Part shown: piece by piece, positions 41,196 to 49,283 of the stretch
How positions within the stretch are numbered: the stretch's first letter is position 1
How the letters are laid out: the number at the start of each line of letters is the position of its first letter
Assembly: GCA_947627015.1 (NCBI GenBank)
Contig: CANQUL010000002.1
Coordinates: forward strand, 1-64,000
From: an uncultured Clostridia bacterium
GTDB taxonomy: Bacteria; Bacillota; Clostridia; Christensenellales; Borkfalkiaceae
Length of the DNA stretch: 64,000 nt
Direction of reading: 5' to 3'
Program-made: the position numbers and the translations under genes
Notes under the pieces: model-generated
What the model was told of the DNA's origin: nothing
What the model saw: the letters and a program-made list of their open reading frames with translations, nothing else
Databases searched by the model: none

Positions 41196-42515
41196 TCAGA
41201 AGGGAAGGCGGAACCTGCCCTTACCGCTCTTCATGCGCTTCATGAGCTCCTTGGTCTGTTCGAACTGCTTCAGGAGCTGGTTGACGTCCTGCACCGTGGT
41301 GCCCGACCCAAGCGCGATGCGGCGCTTCCTCGACGATGCGATGATCTGCGGATTGTCGCGTTCCTTGGGGGTCATGGAGAGGATGATGGCGCGGATGCGC
41401 TCGAGCTTCTTTTCGTCGATATCCCCCTCGCGGATGCCGAGCTTGCCCGCACCGGGGAGCATGCTCATCACGGCGTTGGCGCCGCCCATCTTTTTGAGCG
41501 TCTCGAACTGCGCAAGGTAATCGGACAGCGTGAAGGAATTTTCGCGCATCTTTTTTTCGAGGGCCTTGGCCTGCTGTTCGGAAACGGCCTGCTGCGCCTT
41601 TTCGATAAGAGACAGCACGTCCCCCATGCCGAGGATGCGGCTCGCCATACGGTCGGGGTAGAAGGGCTCGAGGTCGGTGAGTTTTTCTCCCGTCCCGACG
41701 AACTTGATGGGCTTGCCCGTGACTGCCTTGATGGAGAGGCATGCGCCGCCGCGGGTGTCGCCGTCGAGCTTGGTGAGGATGACGCCCGTGACGTTGAGAC
41801 GGGTGTTGAAGGTCTCGGCCACGTTGACCGCGTCCTGCCCCGTCATGGCGTCGACGGTGAGAAGGATCTCGGTGACCGCCACCTCTTTGGCGATGTTCTC
41901 GAGCTCCTGCATGAGCTTTTCATCGATGTGGAGACGGCCCGCCGTATCGATCACGACGGTGTCATACCCCATCTTCTTGGCATAGGCGACGGCCTCTTTC
42001 GCCGTCTTGACGGGATCCTGCGTCCCCCGTTCGAACACCTCGGCGCCCGCCTTTCCCCCCACGACCTTGAGTTGGTCGATGGCCGCGGGACGGTAAATGT
42101 CGCATGCGGCGAGGAGCGGCTTTTTGCCCTGCTTTTTGAGCTGGATGGCAAGTTTTGCGCACATCGTCGTCTTGCCCGCGCCCTGAAGGCCGCACATCAT
42201 GATGACCGTGGGCGGGTTGGATGCGACTTCGAGCTTTGCGTTGGAAGGCCCCATGAGGGCGATGAGCTCATCGTTGACAATCTTGATGACCTGCTGGGCG
42301 GGGTTGAGGCTTTCGAGGACCTGCTGCCCCACGGCCTTTTCGGAGACGTCGGCGATAAAGCTCTTTACGACCTTTAAGTTGACGTCGGCCTCGAGGAGAG
42401 CGACGCGCACCTCGCGCATGGCCGAACGGATCTCGAGTTCGGTGAGCTGCCCGCGCTTGGTGAGCTTGGAAAAGATATGGTTGAGACGCTCGGAGAGCGA
42501 TTCGAAGAGTGCCAT
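41196..42515 (-). CDS. ffh: Signal recognition particle protein Ffh (SRP54)
   Basis: 439 residues. N domain (MALFESLSERLNHIFSKL), G domain with GLQGAGKTTMCAKLA (P-loop), ACDIYRPAAIDQL, DTAGRLHIDEKLM and TKLDGDTRGGACL, and the methionine-rich M domain (MGGANAVMSMLPGAG, RKRRIALGSGTTVQDVNQLLKQF) that binds SRP RNA and signal sequences. It pairs with FtsY, encoded 1.6 kb upstream on the same strand. AGGAGG lies before the ATG, which directly abuts the ylxM stop. Confidence 0.97.
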   Translation of the reverse strand: MALFESLSERLNHIFSKLTKRGQLTELEIRSAMREVRVALLEADVNLKVVKSFIADVSEKAVGQQVLESLNPAQQVIKIVNDELIALMGPSNAKLEVASNPPTVIMMCGLQGAGKTTMCAKLAIQLKKQGKKPLLAACDIYRPAAIDQLKVVGGKAGAEVFERGTQDPVKTAKEAVAYAKKMGYDTVVIDTAGRLHIDEKLMQELENIAKEVAVTEILLTVDAMTGQDAVNVAETFNTRLNVTGVILTKLDGDTRGGACLSIKAVTGKPIKFVGTGEKLTDLEPFYPDRMASRILGMGDVLSLIEKAQQAVSEQQAKALEKKMRENSFTLSDYLAQFETLKKMGGANAVMSMLPGAGKLGIREGDIDEKKLERIRAIILSMTPKERDNPQIIASSRKRRIALGSGTTVQDVNQLLKQFEQTKELMKRMKSGKGRFRLPF

Positions 42516-42935
42516 TTATTCCTCCTGACCGAGATCGATGGCCTCGCCGACCGATACCATGTCCGCGATCGCCTTGATCTCTTCGGATAATTCGGGGTGG
42601 GCTTCGGCAAATTGTTCCATCGCCCGGGTCACGCGCGTCATCATCTCCGATACCGCAAGATCATAGCGTTTCGTCATTTCGCCGAAGTGCAGCTTTTTCT
42701 CATAGGAATCGAGCAGCCGGCGGCTCGTCTTGAGCGTGTCGGAGACGGCCTGCTTGGAGATCCCCTTCTGCTCCGCGATCTCGGAGAGCGAGAGGTCGAG
42801 CGCATAGTACTGCTCGCAGATCTCGCGGCGGGTCTCGGTGAGAAGAGGGCCGTAGATGTCCCACAGCTGCAGATACCTGAGATGCTCGCCCTTGGGAACG
42901 GACTCCGGCGTTCCCTTGATGGTCGCGATAGGCAT
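42516..42935 (-). CDS. ylxM: YlxM-family helix-turn-helix protein (UPF0122)
   Basis: 139 residues. The sigma-70 region-4-like fold LTETRREICEQYYALDLSLSEIAEQKGISKQAVSDTLKTS is clear. YlxM homologues always precede ffh and modulate SRP. The N-terminus (MPIATIKGTPESVPKGEHL) is longer than in typical YlxM (about 110 residues). I used the ATG at 42935 with GGAGGGG 7 nt upstream; the frame opens six codons earlier. Three copies of a palindrome lie around its promoter (42946-43200), suggesting autoregulation by this DNA-binding fold. Confidence 0.9.
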   Translation of the reverse strand: MPIATIKGTPESVPKGEHLRYLQLWDIYGPLLTETRREICEQYYALDLSLSEIAEQKGISKQAVSDTLKTSRRLLDSYEKKLHFGEMTKRYDLAVSEMMTRVTRAMEQFAEAHPELSEEIKAIADMVSVGEAIDLGQEE

Positions 42936-42945
42936 CGTTTCCCCT

Positions 42946-43018
42946 CCCGTCAAGCTGAATTCCTTGACCTATTATAGCAGATAACCGCGCTCCCGTCAAG
43001 CGATTTTCCTTGACAGGG
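42946..43018 (-). promoter_or_regulatory. ylxM-ffh promoter with two overlapping operator palindromes
   Basis: TTGACG (42994-42999), 17 bp, TATAAT (42971-42976) on the minus strand. The palindrome CCCGTCAAG-N8-CTTGACAGGG (42992-43018) overlaps the -35. A second, CCCGTCAAG-N8-CTTGACC (42946-42969), covers the transcription start and the Shine-Dalgarno. Confidence 0.7.
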
Positions 43019-43135
43019 AGAAATTTTTTTACGGAGTTCGGGAAGAGGTGCCCGAAAGGAATAAAAAATCCGCCAAGCGGTCTGCTGGGCGGAGAAGTAA
43101 AGGTCGAACAGTTGTACGTCGTTCAAGTCCTTCAT
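42950..43135 (-). CDS. Possible 61-residue small protein upstream of ylxM
   Basis: Reads MKDLNDVQLFDLYFSAQQTA, then WRIFYSFRAPLPELRKK, with a short tail, from ATG at 43135; AAGGGG stands 6 nt before it, and a promoter built on the same operator lies upstream (43155-43183). Its last 20 codons run through the ylxM promoter and operators, so the tail looks non-conserved. It may be a real leader gene or a chance frame. Confidence 0.35.
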   Translation of the reverse strand: MKDLNDVQLFDLYFSAQQTAWRIFYSFRAPLPELRKKISPCQGKSLDGSAVICYNRSRNSA

Positions 43136-43154
43136 TCCACGCCCCTTTATCGCC

Positions 43155-43200
43155 ATTACAGCAGAGAAAAAATCGCCCGTCAAGCATTTTACTTGACGGG
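43155..43200 (-). promoter_or_regulatory. Second promoter with a perfect operator palindrome
   Basis: CCCGTCAAG-CATTTTA-CTTGACGGG (43176-43200), perfect 9-bp arms. TTGACG (43178-43183 on the minus strand), 17 bp, TGTAAT (43155-43160) forms a promoter directed toward the small ORF and ylxM. Confidence 0.6.
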
Positions 43201-43236
43201 AAGAGTTTTTTGTTTGTCGGAGACGCTTCCCCTTCA

Positions 43237-43707
43237 TCAGAGAAGTTTTTCTTTCAATGTGAGCGTCATGTCGCGGTAGCGGGCAAGTGCGCCGTCGCTG
43301 TCCCCGTTCTCGATGCACGCCACGCACTCCGTGACTACGCCGTAGATGTACTCGTAGTATTCCTTCTGCTTGCCCGAAGCCTCGATCTTCTCCACGATCT
43401 TGGGTGCTACCTTATAGTACTCCTCGACGAGGGCGCTCCCCTCCGCCGTCTTTTTGAGATGATTGTCGCGGAATGCCCGCAACGTCGTGAGTTCGTAGCA
43501 ATCGTCGGGCTTGCCGAAATACCCCACACACGCGGACGTCAGGTAGCAGGAGGACGAGGAACGCTCCTCGTACCCTTTACAATACCAACGCCATTCTCCT
43601 CTAAGATGGTAGTCGCCGTCATAGTTGCAATAGTAATCGTCGTATGTAACATGATCGCCGGGTATATTCGTAAGATGAACACATTTCCCACATTTTACCC
43701 CATCCAT
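43237..43707 (-). CDS. CFI-box C-terminal domain protein
   Basis: 156 residues. MDGVKCGKCVHLTNIPGDHV begins with two Cys pairs, followed by an aromatic-rich segment, and the C-terminal half carries SSSCYLTSACVGYFGKPDDCYELTTLRAFRDNHL and DGALARY-like turns. CYLTSAC...LRAFRD...L is the pattern of CFI-box C-terminal domains (CFIATAAYG...LRxFRDxxL), found at the end of varied bacterial proteins of unknown function. GGAGG precedes the ATG at 43707 by 9 nt. Its promoter has an unusual nine-C tract in the spacer, so expression may be phase variable. Function unknown. Confidence 0.75.
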   Translation of the reverse strand: MDGVKCGKCVHLTNIPGDHVTYDDYYCNYDGDYHLRGEWRWYCKGYEERSSSSCYLTSACVGYFGKPDDCYELTTLRAFRDNHLKKTAEGSALVEEYYKVAPKIVEKIEASGKQKEYYEYIYGVVTECVACIENGDSDGALARYRDMTLTLKEKLL

Positions 43708-43741
43708 AATTTTTTCCTCCGTAGATAAATTTGTTAAATCA

Positions 43742-43773
43742 ATTATAACACTTCCTACCCCCCCCCTTGTCAA
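43742..43773 (-). promoter_or_regulatory. Promoter with homopolymeric spacer (candidate phase-variable)
   Basis: Minus strand TTGACA (43768-43773) and TATAAT (43742-43747) are 20 bp apart instead of 17, and the spacer contains nine G on the coding strand (C at 43758-43766). Loss of three bases would restore the optimal 17-bp spacing. Confidence 0.6.
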
Positions 43774-44076
43774 ATGTTTGAAGGGGGATCGGGAAAAAAT
43801 TTTTGCGCTTTTTCGACAAAGTTGCGGGGAATACAAAGGGCGGCACAAGCCGTAGGCGCAATACGGGGGGTGCGGCGGTCCCTGCCGCCACGACCGGGGA
43901 CACAGGGGCAGGGGGAAATGCAAACTATGCGCCGCCGTGCAACTGCACGGCGGCGCTCTGTGGGAGGCGGGTCTCCTGCCGCTCCACGTCCTCATTTGCC
44001 ACACCCCGTAGGCTTAATGACTTTGAGGACAGACTATTCGCGGGCGACTCGTTGAGAGAGGCACAAATTCCGTCCT
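43774..44076. other. Structured intergenic region without an identifiable gene
   Basis: About 300 bp between the CFI-box promoter and the ftsY end. It contains a perfect GCGCCGCCGTGCA/TGCACGGCGGCGC hairpin (43929-43956), direct CCGTAGGC repeats (43851 and about 44007), and GC-rich, non-coding composition on both strands. It could be a decayed gene or a REP/MITE-like element. Nothing in it supports a coding call. Confidence 0.4.
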
Positions 44077-44113
44077 CGTTCAAAATCTTTTGCTTGGCAA
44101 AAGATTTTGAACG
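44077..44113. other. 17-bp perfect hairpin after ftsY
   Basis: CGTTCAAAATCTTTTGC and GCAAAAGATTTTGAACG around a TTG loop, 5 nt past the ftsY stop. No T-run follows on the minus strand, so it may stabilise the mRNA end rather than terminate. Confidence 0.5.
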
Positions 44114-44118
44114 AAACT

Positions 44119-45015
44119 TTATATAAATCCTTCGACGAACTGTTCTGCGTCGAACAACTCTATATCCTCGAGTTTTTCGCCGACGCCCGCATAGACGACG
44201 GGGATCCTGAGTTCGCCGCAGAGCGAAAAGACGATGCCGCCCTTGGCGGTGCCGTCGAGCTTGGTGAGGACGATGCCGTCGAGGGAGACGGCGTCCTTGA
44301 ACACCCGTGCCTGCGAGTAAGCGTTCTGCCCCGTGGTCGCGTCGAGCACCAGAAATTTATAGAAGGCGGCCTCGGGATATTCCCGTTCCACGACGCGGTC
44401 CATCTTTCTGAGCTCGTTCATGAGATTTTCCTTGACATGGAGGCGGCCCGCCGTGTCGATGAGGAGCACGTCCGTCCCCCGCGCCTTGGCCGAAGAGACG
44501 GCGTCGAACACGACGGCGGAGGGATCGCTCCCCTCTTCGTGCTTTACGATGCGCACCTTGGCACGGTCGGCCCAGATGCCGAGCTGGTCGATGGCGGCCG
44601 CACGGAAGGTGTCCGCCGCGGCAACGGTGACCGACTTCTTTTCCCGCACGAAATAGTTGGCGAGCTTCCCGATGGTCGTCGTCTTGCCGACCCCGTTCAC
44701 GCCCACGAACATCATCACGCACGGATACTTGATCTCGGGCATGGGTGCCTCATCCAATGTCTCTTCGAGAATATCTTTGAGGAGATCGGTGACGAACCCC
44801 TCGTCCTTTATCTTGTTTCCGATCGCCTCTTCCTTGACCTCTTCGACGACGGCCGCGGCCGTCTTGACCGAGACGTCGGAGGAGATGAGGATCTCCTCGA
44901 GTTCCTCGTAAAAGGCGTCGCCGATCTTGTTTTTGAGGAAGAGCTGGCGCATCTTGGTGGAGACGTTGGCCTTTGTCTTTTTGAGTGCTTCCTTGATCTT
45001 TCCGAAAATGCTCAT
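44119..45015 (-). CDS. ftsY: Signal recognition particle receptor FtsY
   Basis: 298 residues. NG domain of FtsY with no long acidic A domain; Walker A GVNGVGKTTTIGKLA, AADTFRAAAIDQL, DTAGRLHVKENLMNEL, and TKLDGTAKGGIVFSL. The N-terminus is basic (KIKEALKKTKANVSTKMRQLF), suited to membrane binding. FtsY docks SRP-ribosome complexes at the translocon. It follows smc by 15 nt in the plsX-rnc-smc-ftsY operon. EAPMPE lies over an antisense copy of the scattered motif (44736-44749). Confidence 0.95.
   Translation of the reverse strand: MSIFGKIKEALKKTKANVSTKMRQLFLKNKIGDAFYEELEEILISSDVSVKTAAAVVEEVKEEAIGNKIKDEGFVTDLLKDILEETLDEAPMPEIKYPCVMMFVGVNGVGKTTTIGKLANYFVREKKSVTVAAADTFRAAAIDQLGIWADRAKVRIVKHEEGSDPSAVVFDAVSSAKARGTDVLLIDTAGRLHVKENLMNELRKMDRVVEREYPEAAFYKFLVLDATTGQNAYSQARVFKDAVSLDGIVLTKLDGTAKGGIVFSLCGELRIPVVYAGVGEKLEDIELFDAEQFVEGFI
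44736..44749 (+). repeat. Scattered polar motif, CGGGCATGGGTGCC
   Basis: One mismatch (A to G at position 5), antisense within ftsY. Confidence 0.6.
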
Positions 45016-45030
45016 ACCGGGGATTTCCTG

Positions 45031-48000
45031 TTATGCGATGACGGTATCGCCGCCGAGACGCTCTTCGACCTCGCTGAGCTTGACCGAGACGATCTTCGAC
45101 ACGCCCTTCTCCTCCATGGTGACGCCGAACAGCGTGTCGGCCTGATTCATGGTGGGCTTTCTGTGAGTGATGACGATGAACTGCGTGTCATGCGAGAACT
45201 TTTTGAGGTACTTGGCAAAGCGGTCGACGTTGGCTTCGTCGAGCGCCGCCTCGATCTCGTCGAGGATACAGAAGGGCATGGGGCGCGTCTTTAAGATGGC
45301 GAAGAGGATGGCGATGGCTGTGAAGGCACGCTCGCCGCCCGAGAGAAGGGAGATCTTGGTGAGCTTTTTGCCGGGCGGGCAGGCAATGATCTCGACGCCC
45401 GCTTCGAGCGGATCCTCGCACTCCGAGTAGTCGAGCTGCATCTCCGCCTTGCCGCCGCCGAAGAGCTCCTTGAAGATCTGCGTGAAGTTGGCATTGATGG
45501 CGTTGAATCCCTCGTCGAACTGCTTCTGCATGGTGTCGCGGAGCTCGTTGAGCACGCCCGTGAGGTCGACGATGCCCTTTTCGAGGTCGTCCTTTTGCGT
45601 CTGCATCTCGGTGAAGCGCGCGAGCAGGTTTTCGTAGTCCTCCTCGGCGTTCTGGTTGACGGGCCCGAGGGCGCCGATCTTGTGTTTGAGGGAATTGATG
45701 TTGGCGTTGGACTGCGAGAAATCGTAGTTGGGGTCGCGGAATTCCTGCGCGCTCTCATAGGTGAGGCCGTAGTTCTCCTCGAGACGCTGTTTCATGTTCT
45801 CGAGGATGGTCTCGGCGCGCGTGATCTCGTTCTCCGCGGCGTGCTTTTCCTCGCTCGTCGTCGTCTGACGGGTGAAGAGGTCGCGCTTTTCTTCGGCAAG
45901 TTTTTGCTGACGCTCTGAGAGCTCGCGCTTCTGCTCCTCCACCGCCGCAAGGTCGGCATGGAGCTTGGCGACGGTGCGCTGCTCCGCCTCGGTCAGCGTG
46001 GACTTGGCCTGCTCGCGCTTGGCCTGTTCGAGGTCGGCCTCGAGCTTTTTGACGTTGGCGCGCGTCTCGTCGATCTGGCGGAGACGCTCCTCCTTCTCTT
46101 CGAGCAGACGCTTGATGTTTTCTTCCTCCGCGGCGCGGCCCGACTTCGCGGTCGCACCCTCGACGAGCAGGGCATGTCTGCGATCGGCAAGTTCGTCGCG
46201 CTTCTGTTTGAGGTCCTCGATCTGCGCGGTGCGCGCCTGTGCCTCGTTTGCGGCCTCGGCACGGATCCGGTTGAGGAGCTCCTCGCTCTCCGCCGCGGAC
46301 ATGGCCTCGCCCTCGAGGTCGGTCGCCTGACGGGTGAGCCGCGAAAGCAGGGCGTCGCACTCGTCGAGGTCGGTCTGCGCGTCGGCGATGAGTTCGGCGA
46401 GCGCCAGTTCCTTTTGCGAGAGCGCGGCGAAGTTCGCCGTCTCTTCCTGCACCTTGACGCGGAATTTTTCGTACGCGGCACGGGCTTCTTCGAGCTCCTT
46501 GCTGCATGCGGCAAGCGCCGTCTTGAGCTTTTCGAGAGAGGCTTTTTTGCGGGCGATGCCCTCTTCGCACTCCTTGATGTTGCGCTCCCCCGCGAGGAGG
46601 TTTCCGCTCTCCTTGCGGTGCGAACCGCCCGTCATGGCGCCGCTCGTTGCGATGTTGTCGCCGTCGAGGGTGACGATCCGGAAGGCCCGCGGGTACTTTC
46701 TCGCGATGTTGGTCGCGCTGGCGATCGTGTCGCAGATGAGCGTGTTGCCGAGGAGATTTTTTATGACGTTTGCATAATAGGGGTTGTATTTTACGAGGTT
46801 ATTGGCAAGTCCCAGTGCGCCGTTTTCACGGAGAGCCATTTCGGCCTCGCGGGAATCGGGACGGGGCCGCATGGCCTCAACGGGGAGGAAGGTAACGATG
46901 CCGCCGCCTGTCCGCTTTAAGTATTCGATGAGGTAGCGCGCATCCTCGGCCGTCTCGGTGACGAGGTTCTGCATGGCCTGTCCGAAGGCCGTCTCGATGG
47001 CGACTTCGTACTTCTTTTCCGTCGTGACGATGTCGGCGATGGCGCCCACGATGCGCTTCCCGAGTTCGGGATTGTGCTTGGCGTCGAGCTGGAGCTTGCG
47101 GACGGAATCGCGGTAGCCGTCGAACCGGTTTTTGAGGCTAATGTACATCTCCAGATTGTTGGAGAGATTGGCGATGGAGGTATTGCAGTCGACGATCTCC
47201 TGCGAGAGCTTCTGCTCGGAACGGGAGAGGTCGGCGATCTCGCCGAGGAGCTCTTGCTCCTTCTGCGGTTTTTTGTCGAGGAACTCCGTACATGCCCCCT
47301 TCTCTTTCTGGCATTCGGTGAGCTGACGGGTGAATTCGGTATGCTTGACGCGCGCCTTGGAGATCGCCTCCTTGACCTCGGAGATACGGTCCTGCGTCAG
47401 GTCGCGCTTGGCTGAAAGGCTGCCCGCGTTGGCACGGAGATCGGCAAGATCCTCGACCGAGGAGAGCTCGCTCGCACGCTTTTCGTCGGAGATCTTTTCG
47501 AAGGCGGCGACACGGGCGTCGGCTTCGGCAAGTTTTTTGAGAAGGTCCGCGCTCTCCTTTTCGATCTCGGCGGTGCGGAGGTCGGTATCCTCGACCTTTT
47601 TGCGGCTCGCCGCGACGAGGGAATCGATCTCGGCCGTACGGCGCATGGAATAGGCGATCTCGTCCGAACTCTGTTCGAGCTGGCGGCGGTAGTTGCCGAT
47701 CCTTTCGCCCATGACGTTGACCTGCCCCGTCTTGCGCTCCATGCCGACCTCATACATGCGGAGGTCCTCGTTGATCTTTCTGAGCCGCGCATCGGCGTCG
47801 GCGATCCGGACGCGGCCATTGTTCTCTTCCACGTCCACATACGCCATGCGGCTCTCCACCTCGTCGAGCACCTTGTCGGCCTCGGCGATCCGCACGCGGT
47901 ACTTGGAAGTCTCCTGCTCGAAGGTATCGCTGCGGATGAGGTAGGCGTTGACTTCTTCGTATTTGAGCTGGGCGGTGTATTCGCGGTACTTCTTGGCCGT

Positions 48001-48630
48001 GTCCGCCTGCTTTTCGAGGGGACGGAGCTGATTCTCCGCCTCGTCCATTCTCTGGATGAACACGGTGAGGTTGTCCTGCGCGTTCTCGAGCTTGCGTTCG
48101 ATCTCGCCCTTCTGCGCCTTGAACTTCATCACCCCCGTGGCTTCTTCGAAGATGGCGCGGCGATCCTCGGGCTTGGCGTTCATGATCTGCTCGACCTTGC
48201 CCTGTCCGATGATGGAATAGCCCTCCTTTCCGATGCCGACGCCGTGCAAAAGGGCGGTGATGTCCTTGAGACGGCAGGGCTGCATGTTGAGGAGATATTC
48301 GCTCTCGCCCGAACGGTACAGGCGGCGGGTCAGCGCGACTTCGTCGTATTCGATGTCGAAGAGCTTATTGCTGTTGTCAAAGACGAGGGTCACCTCGCAG
48401 TACGAGAGCTGGCGGCGCGTTTCCGTCCCGCCGAAGATGACGTCCTGCATGTTGGAGCCGCGCAGCGTCTTGGCCGACTGCTCGCCGAGCACCCAACGCA
48501 CGGCATCCGCCACGTTGGACTTTCCGCAGCCGTTCGGCCCGACGATACAGGTGACGCCGTCATCGAACTTGATGGAGGTCTTATCCGCAAAGGATTTGAA
48601 ACCGACAAGTCTTGCTTCCTTGAAATTCAC
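45031..48630 (-). CDS. smc: Chromosome segregation ATPase SMC
   Basis: 1199 residues. N-terminal Walker A VGPNGCGKSNVADAV with FGGTETRR, two long coiled coils (about 160-500 and 670-1010), a hinge with flexible loops (about 515-650), and C-terminal signature LSGGERAFTAIAILFAILKTRPMPFCILDEIEAALDEANVDRFAKYL with Walker B. It forms the condensin core with ScpA/B, which are not in the window. The start is GTG at 48630, overlapping the rnc stop (GTGA), with GGGG 8 nt upstream; longer upstream frames overlap rnc. Confidence 0.96.
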   Translation of the reverse strand: MNFKEARLVGFKSFADKTSIKFDDGVTCIVGPNGCGKSNVADAVRWVLGEQSAKTLRGSNMQDVIFGGTETRRQLSYCEVTLVFDNSNKLFDIEYDEVALTRRLYRSGESEYLLNMQPCRLKDITALLHGVGIGKEGYSIIGQGKVEQIMNAKPEDRRAIFEEATGVMKFKAQKGEIERKLENAQDNLTVFIQRMDEAENQLRPLEKQADTAKKYREYTAQLKYEEVNAYLIRSDTFEQETSKYRVRIAEADKVLDEVESRMAYVDVEENNGRVRIADADARLRKINEDLRMYEVGMERKTGQVNVMGERIGNYRRQLEQSSDEIAYSMRRTAEIDSLVAASRKKVEDTDLRTAEIEKESADLLKKLAEADARVAAFEKISDEKRASELSSVEDLADLRANAGSLSAKRDLTQDRISEVKEAISKARVKHTEFTRQLTECQKEKGACTEFLDKKPQKEQELLGEIADLSRSEQKLSQEIVDCNTSIANLSNNLEMYISLKNRFDGYRDSVRKLQLDAKHNPELGKRIVGAIADIVTTEKKYEVAIETAFGQAMQNLVTETAEDARYLIEYLKRTGGGIVTFLPVEAMRPRPDSREAEMALRENGALGLANNLVKYNPYYANVIKNLLGNTLICDTIASATNIARKYPRAFRIVTLDGDNIATSGAMTGGSHRKESGNLLAGERNIKECEEGIARKKASLEKLKTALAACSKELEEARAAYEKFRVKVQEETANFAALSQKELALAELIADAQTDLDECDALLSRLTRQATDLEGEAMSAAESEELLNRIRAEAANEAQARTAQIEDLKQKRDELADRRHALLVEGATAKSGRAAEEENIKRLLEEKEERLRQIDETRANVKKLEADLEQAKREQAKSTLTEAEQRTVAKLHADLAAVEEQKRELSERQQKLAEEKRDLFTRQTTTSEEKHAAENEITRAETILENMKQRLEENYGLTYESAQEFRDPNYDFSQSNANINSLKHKIGALGPVNQNAEEDYENLLARFTEMQTQKDDLEKGIVDLTGVLNELRDTMQKQFDEGFNAINANFTQIFKELFGGGKAEMQLDYSECEDPLEAGVEIIACPPGKKLTKISLLSGGERAFTAIAILFAILKTRPMPFCILDEIEAALDEANVDRFAKYLKKFSHDTQFIVITHRKPTMNQADTLFGVTMEEKGVSKIVSVKLSEVEERLGGDTVIA

Positions 48631-49283
48631 GATTTTATCCCCTTTCTGAGTTTGTCGTAAAGCCTGCGGGCGGCCATGGTCTCCGCCGCCTTCTTGCTCG
48701 TGCCTTTGCCCTGTTCCGACTGCCCGAGTGCGGACACGGTACACACGAACGTGCCCTCCGCTTCTTCATGCGTCGAATAACGGGGCGTATTTTTCTGCCG
48801 CTCCTGAACGTACTCCTGCAAAATGGTCTTGTAGTTCTCGGTGTCCGTCCGGGAGAGGTATCGTTTCATGAATGCCTTGGCAGCGGGCATGCCGCCGTCG
48901 AGATAGAGCGCGCCGATGACCGCCTCAAAGAGGTTGGAAGCCGTCTTTCCGCCCACGTTGCTCTCGCTCCCCACATAGCGGAGATACGGCATGAGCCCGG
49001 CACGGTGTTCGGCTTGCTCGAGTGCGGGACGGGCGACGAACTGCTTGCGGACCTCGGTGAGCGTTCCCTCATCGCTGTCCGACCGTTCGAGGAGCTCCTC
49101 CGTCACGGCGAGTTGGAGAACGGAGTCGCCCAAAAATTCCAGCCGCTCGTTGCTCTTTCCGCCGAAGGCTTCCGCCCATGTCTCGTGGGTGAATGCCGTG
49201 AGAAGCAGGTCCCTGTCCCGGAAAACGTGCCCGAGGATGCGCTCCGCCTCCCCGTACCATTCCTGCGGACGGTCCTCACTCAC
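48627..49283 (-). CDS. rnc: Ribonuclease III
   Basis: 218 residues. Catalytic signature NERLEFLGDSVLQLAVTEEL near residue 37 (acidic cluster) and ASNLFEAVIGALYLDGG near 105; C-terminal dsRNA-binding domain with YSTHEEAEGTFVCTVSALGQ, then GTSKKAAETMAARRLYDKL. It processes rRNA precursors and other duplex RNAs. The start is GTG at 49283 inside the end of plsX (8-nt overlap), with GGAGG 6 nt upstream. Confidence 0.95.
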   Translation of the reverse strand: MSEDRPQEWYGEAERILGHVFRDRDLLLTAFTHETWAEAFGGKSNERLEFLGDSVLQLAVTEELLERSDSDEGTLTEVRKQFVARPALEQAEHRAGLMPYLRYVGSESNVGGKTASNLFEAVIGALYLDGGMPAAKAFMKRYLSRTDTENYKTILQEYVQERQKNTPRYSTHEEAEGTFVCTVSALGQSEQGKGTSKKAAETMAARRLYDKLRKGIKS

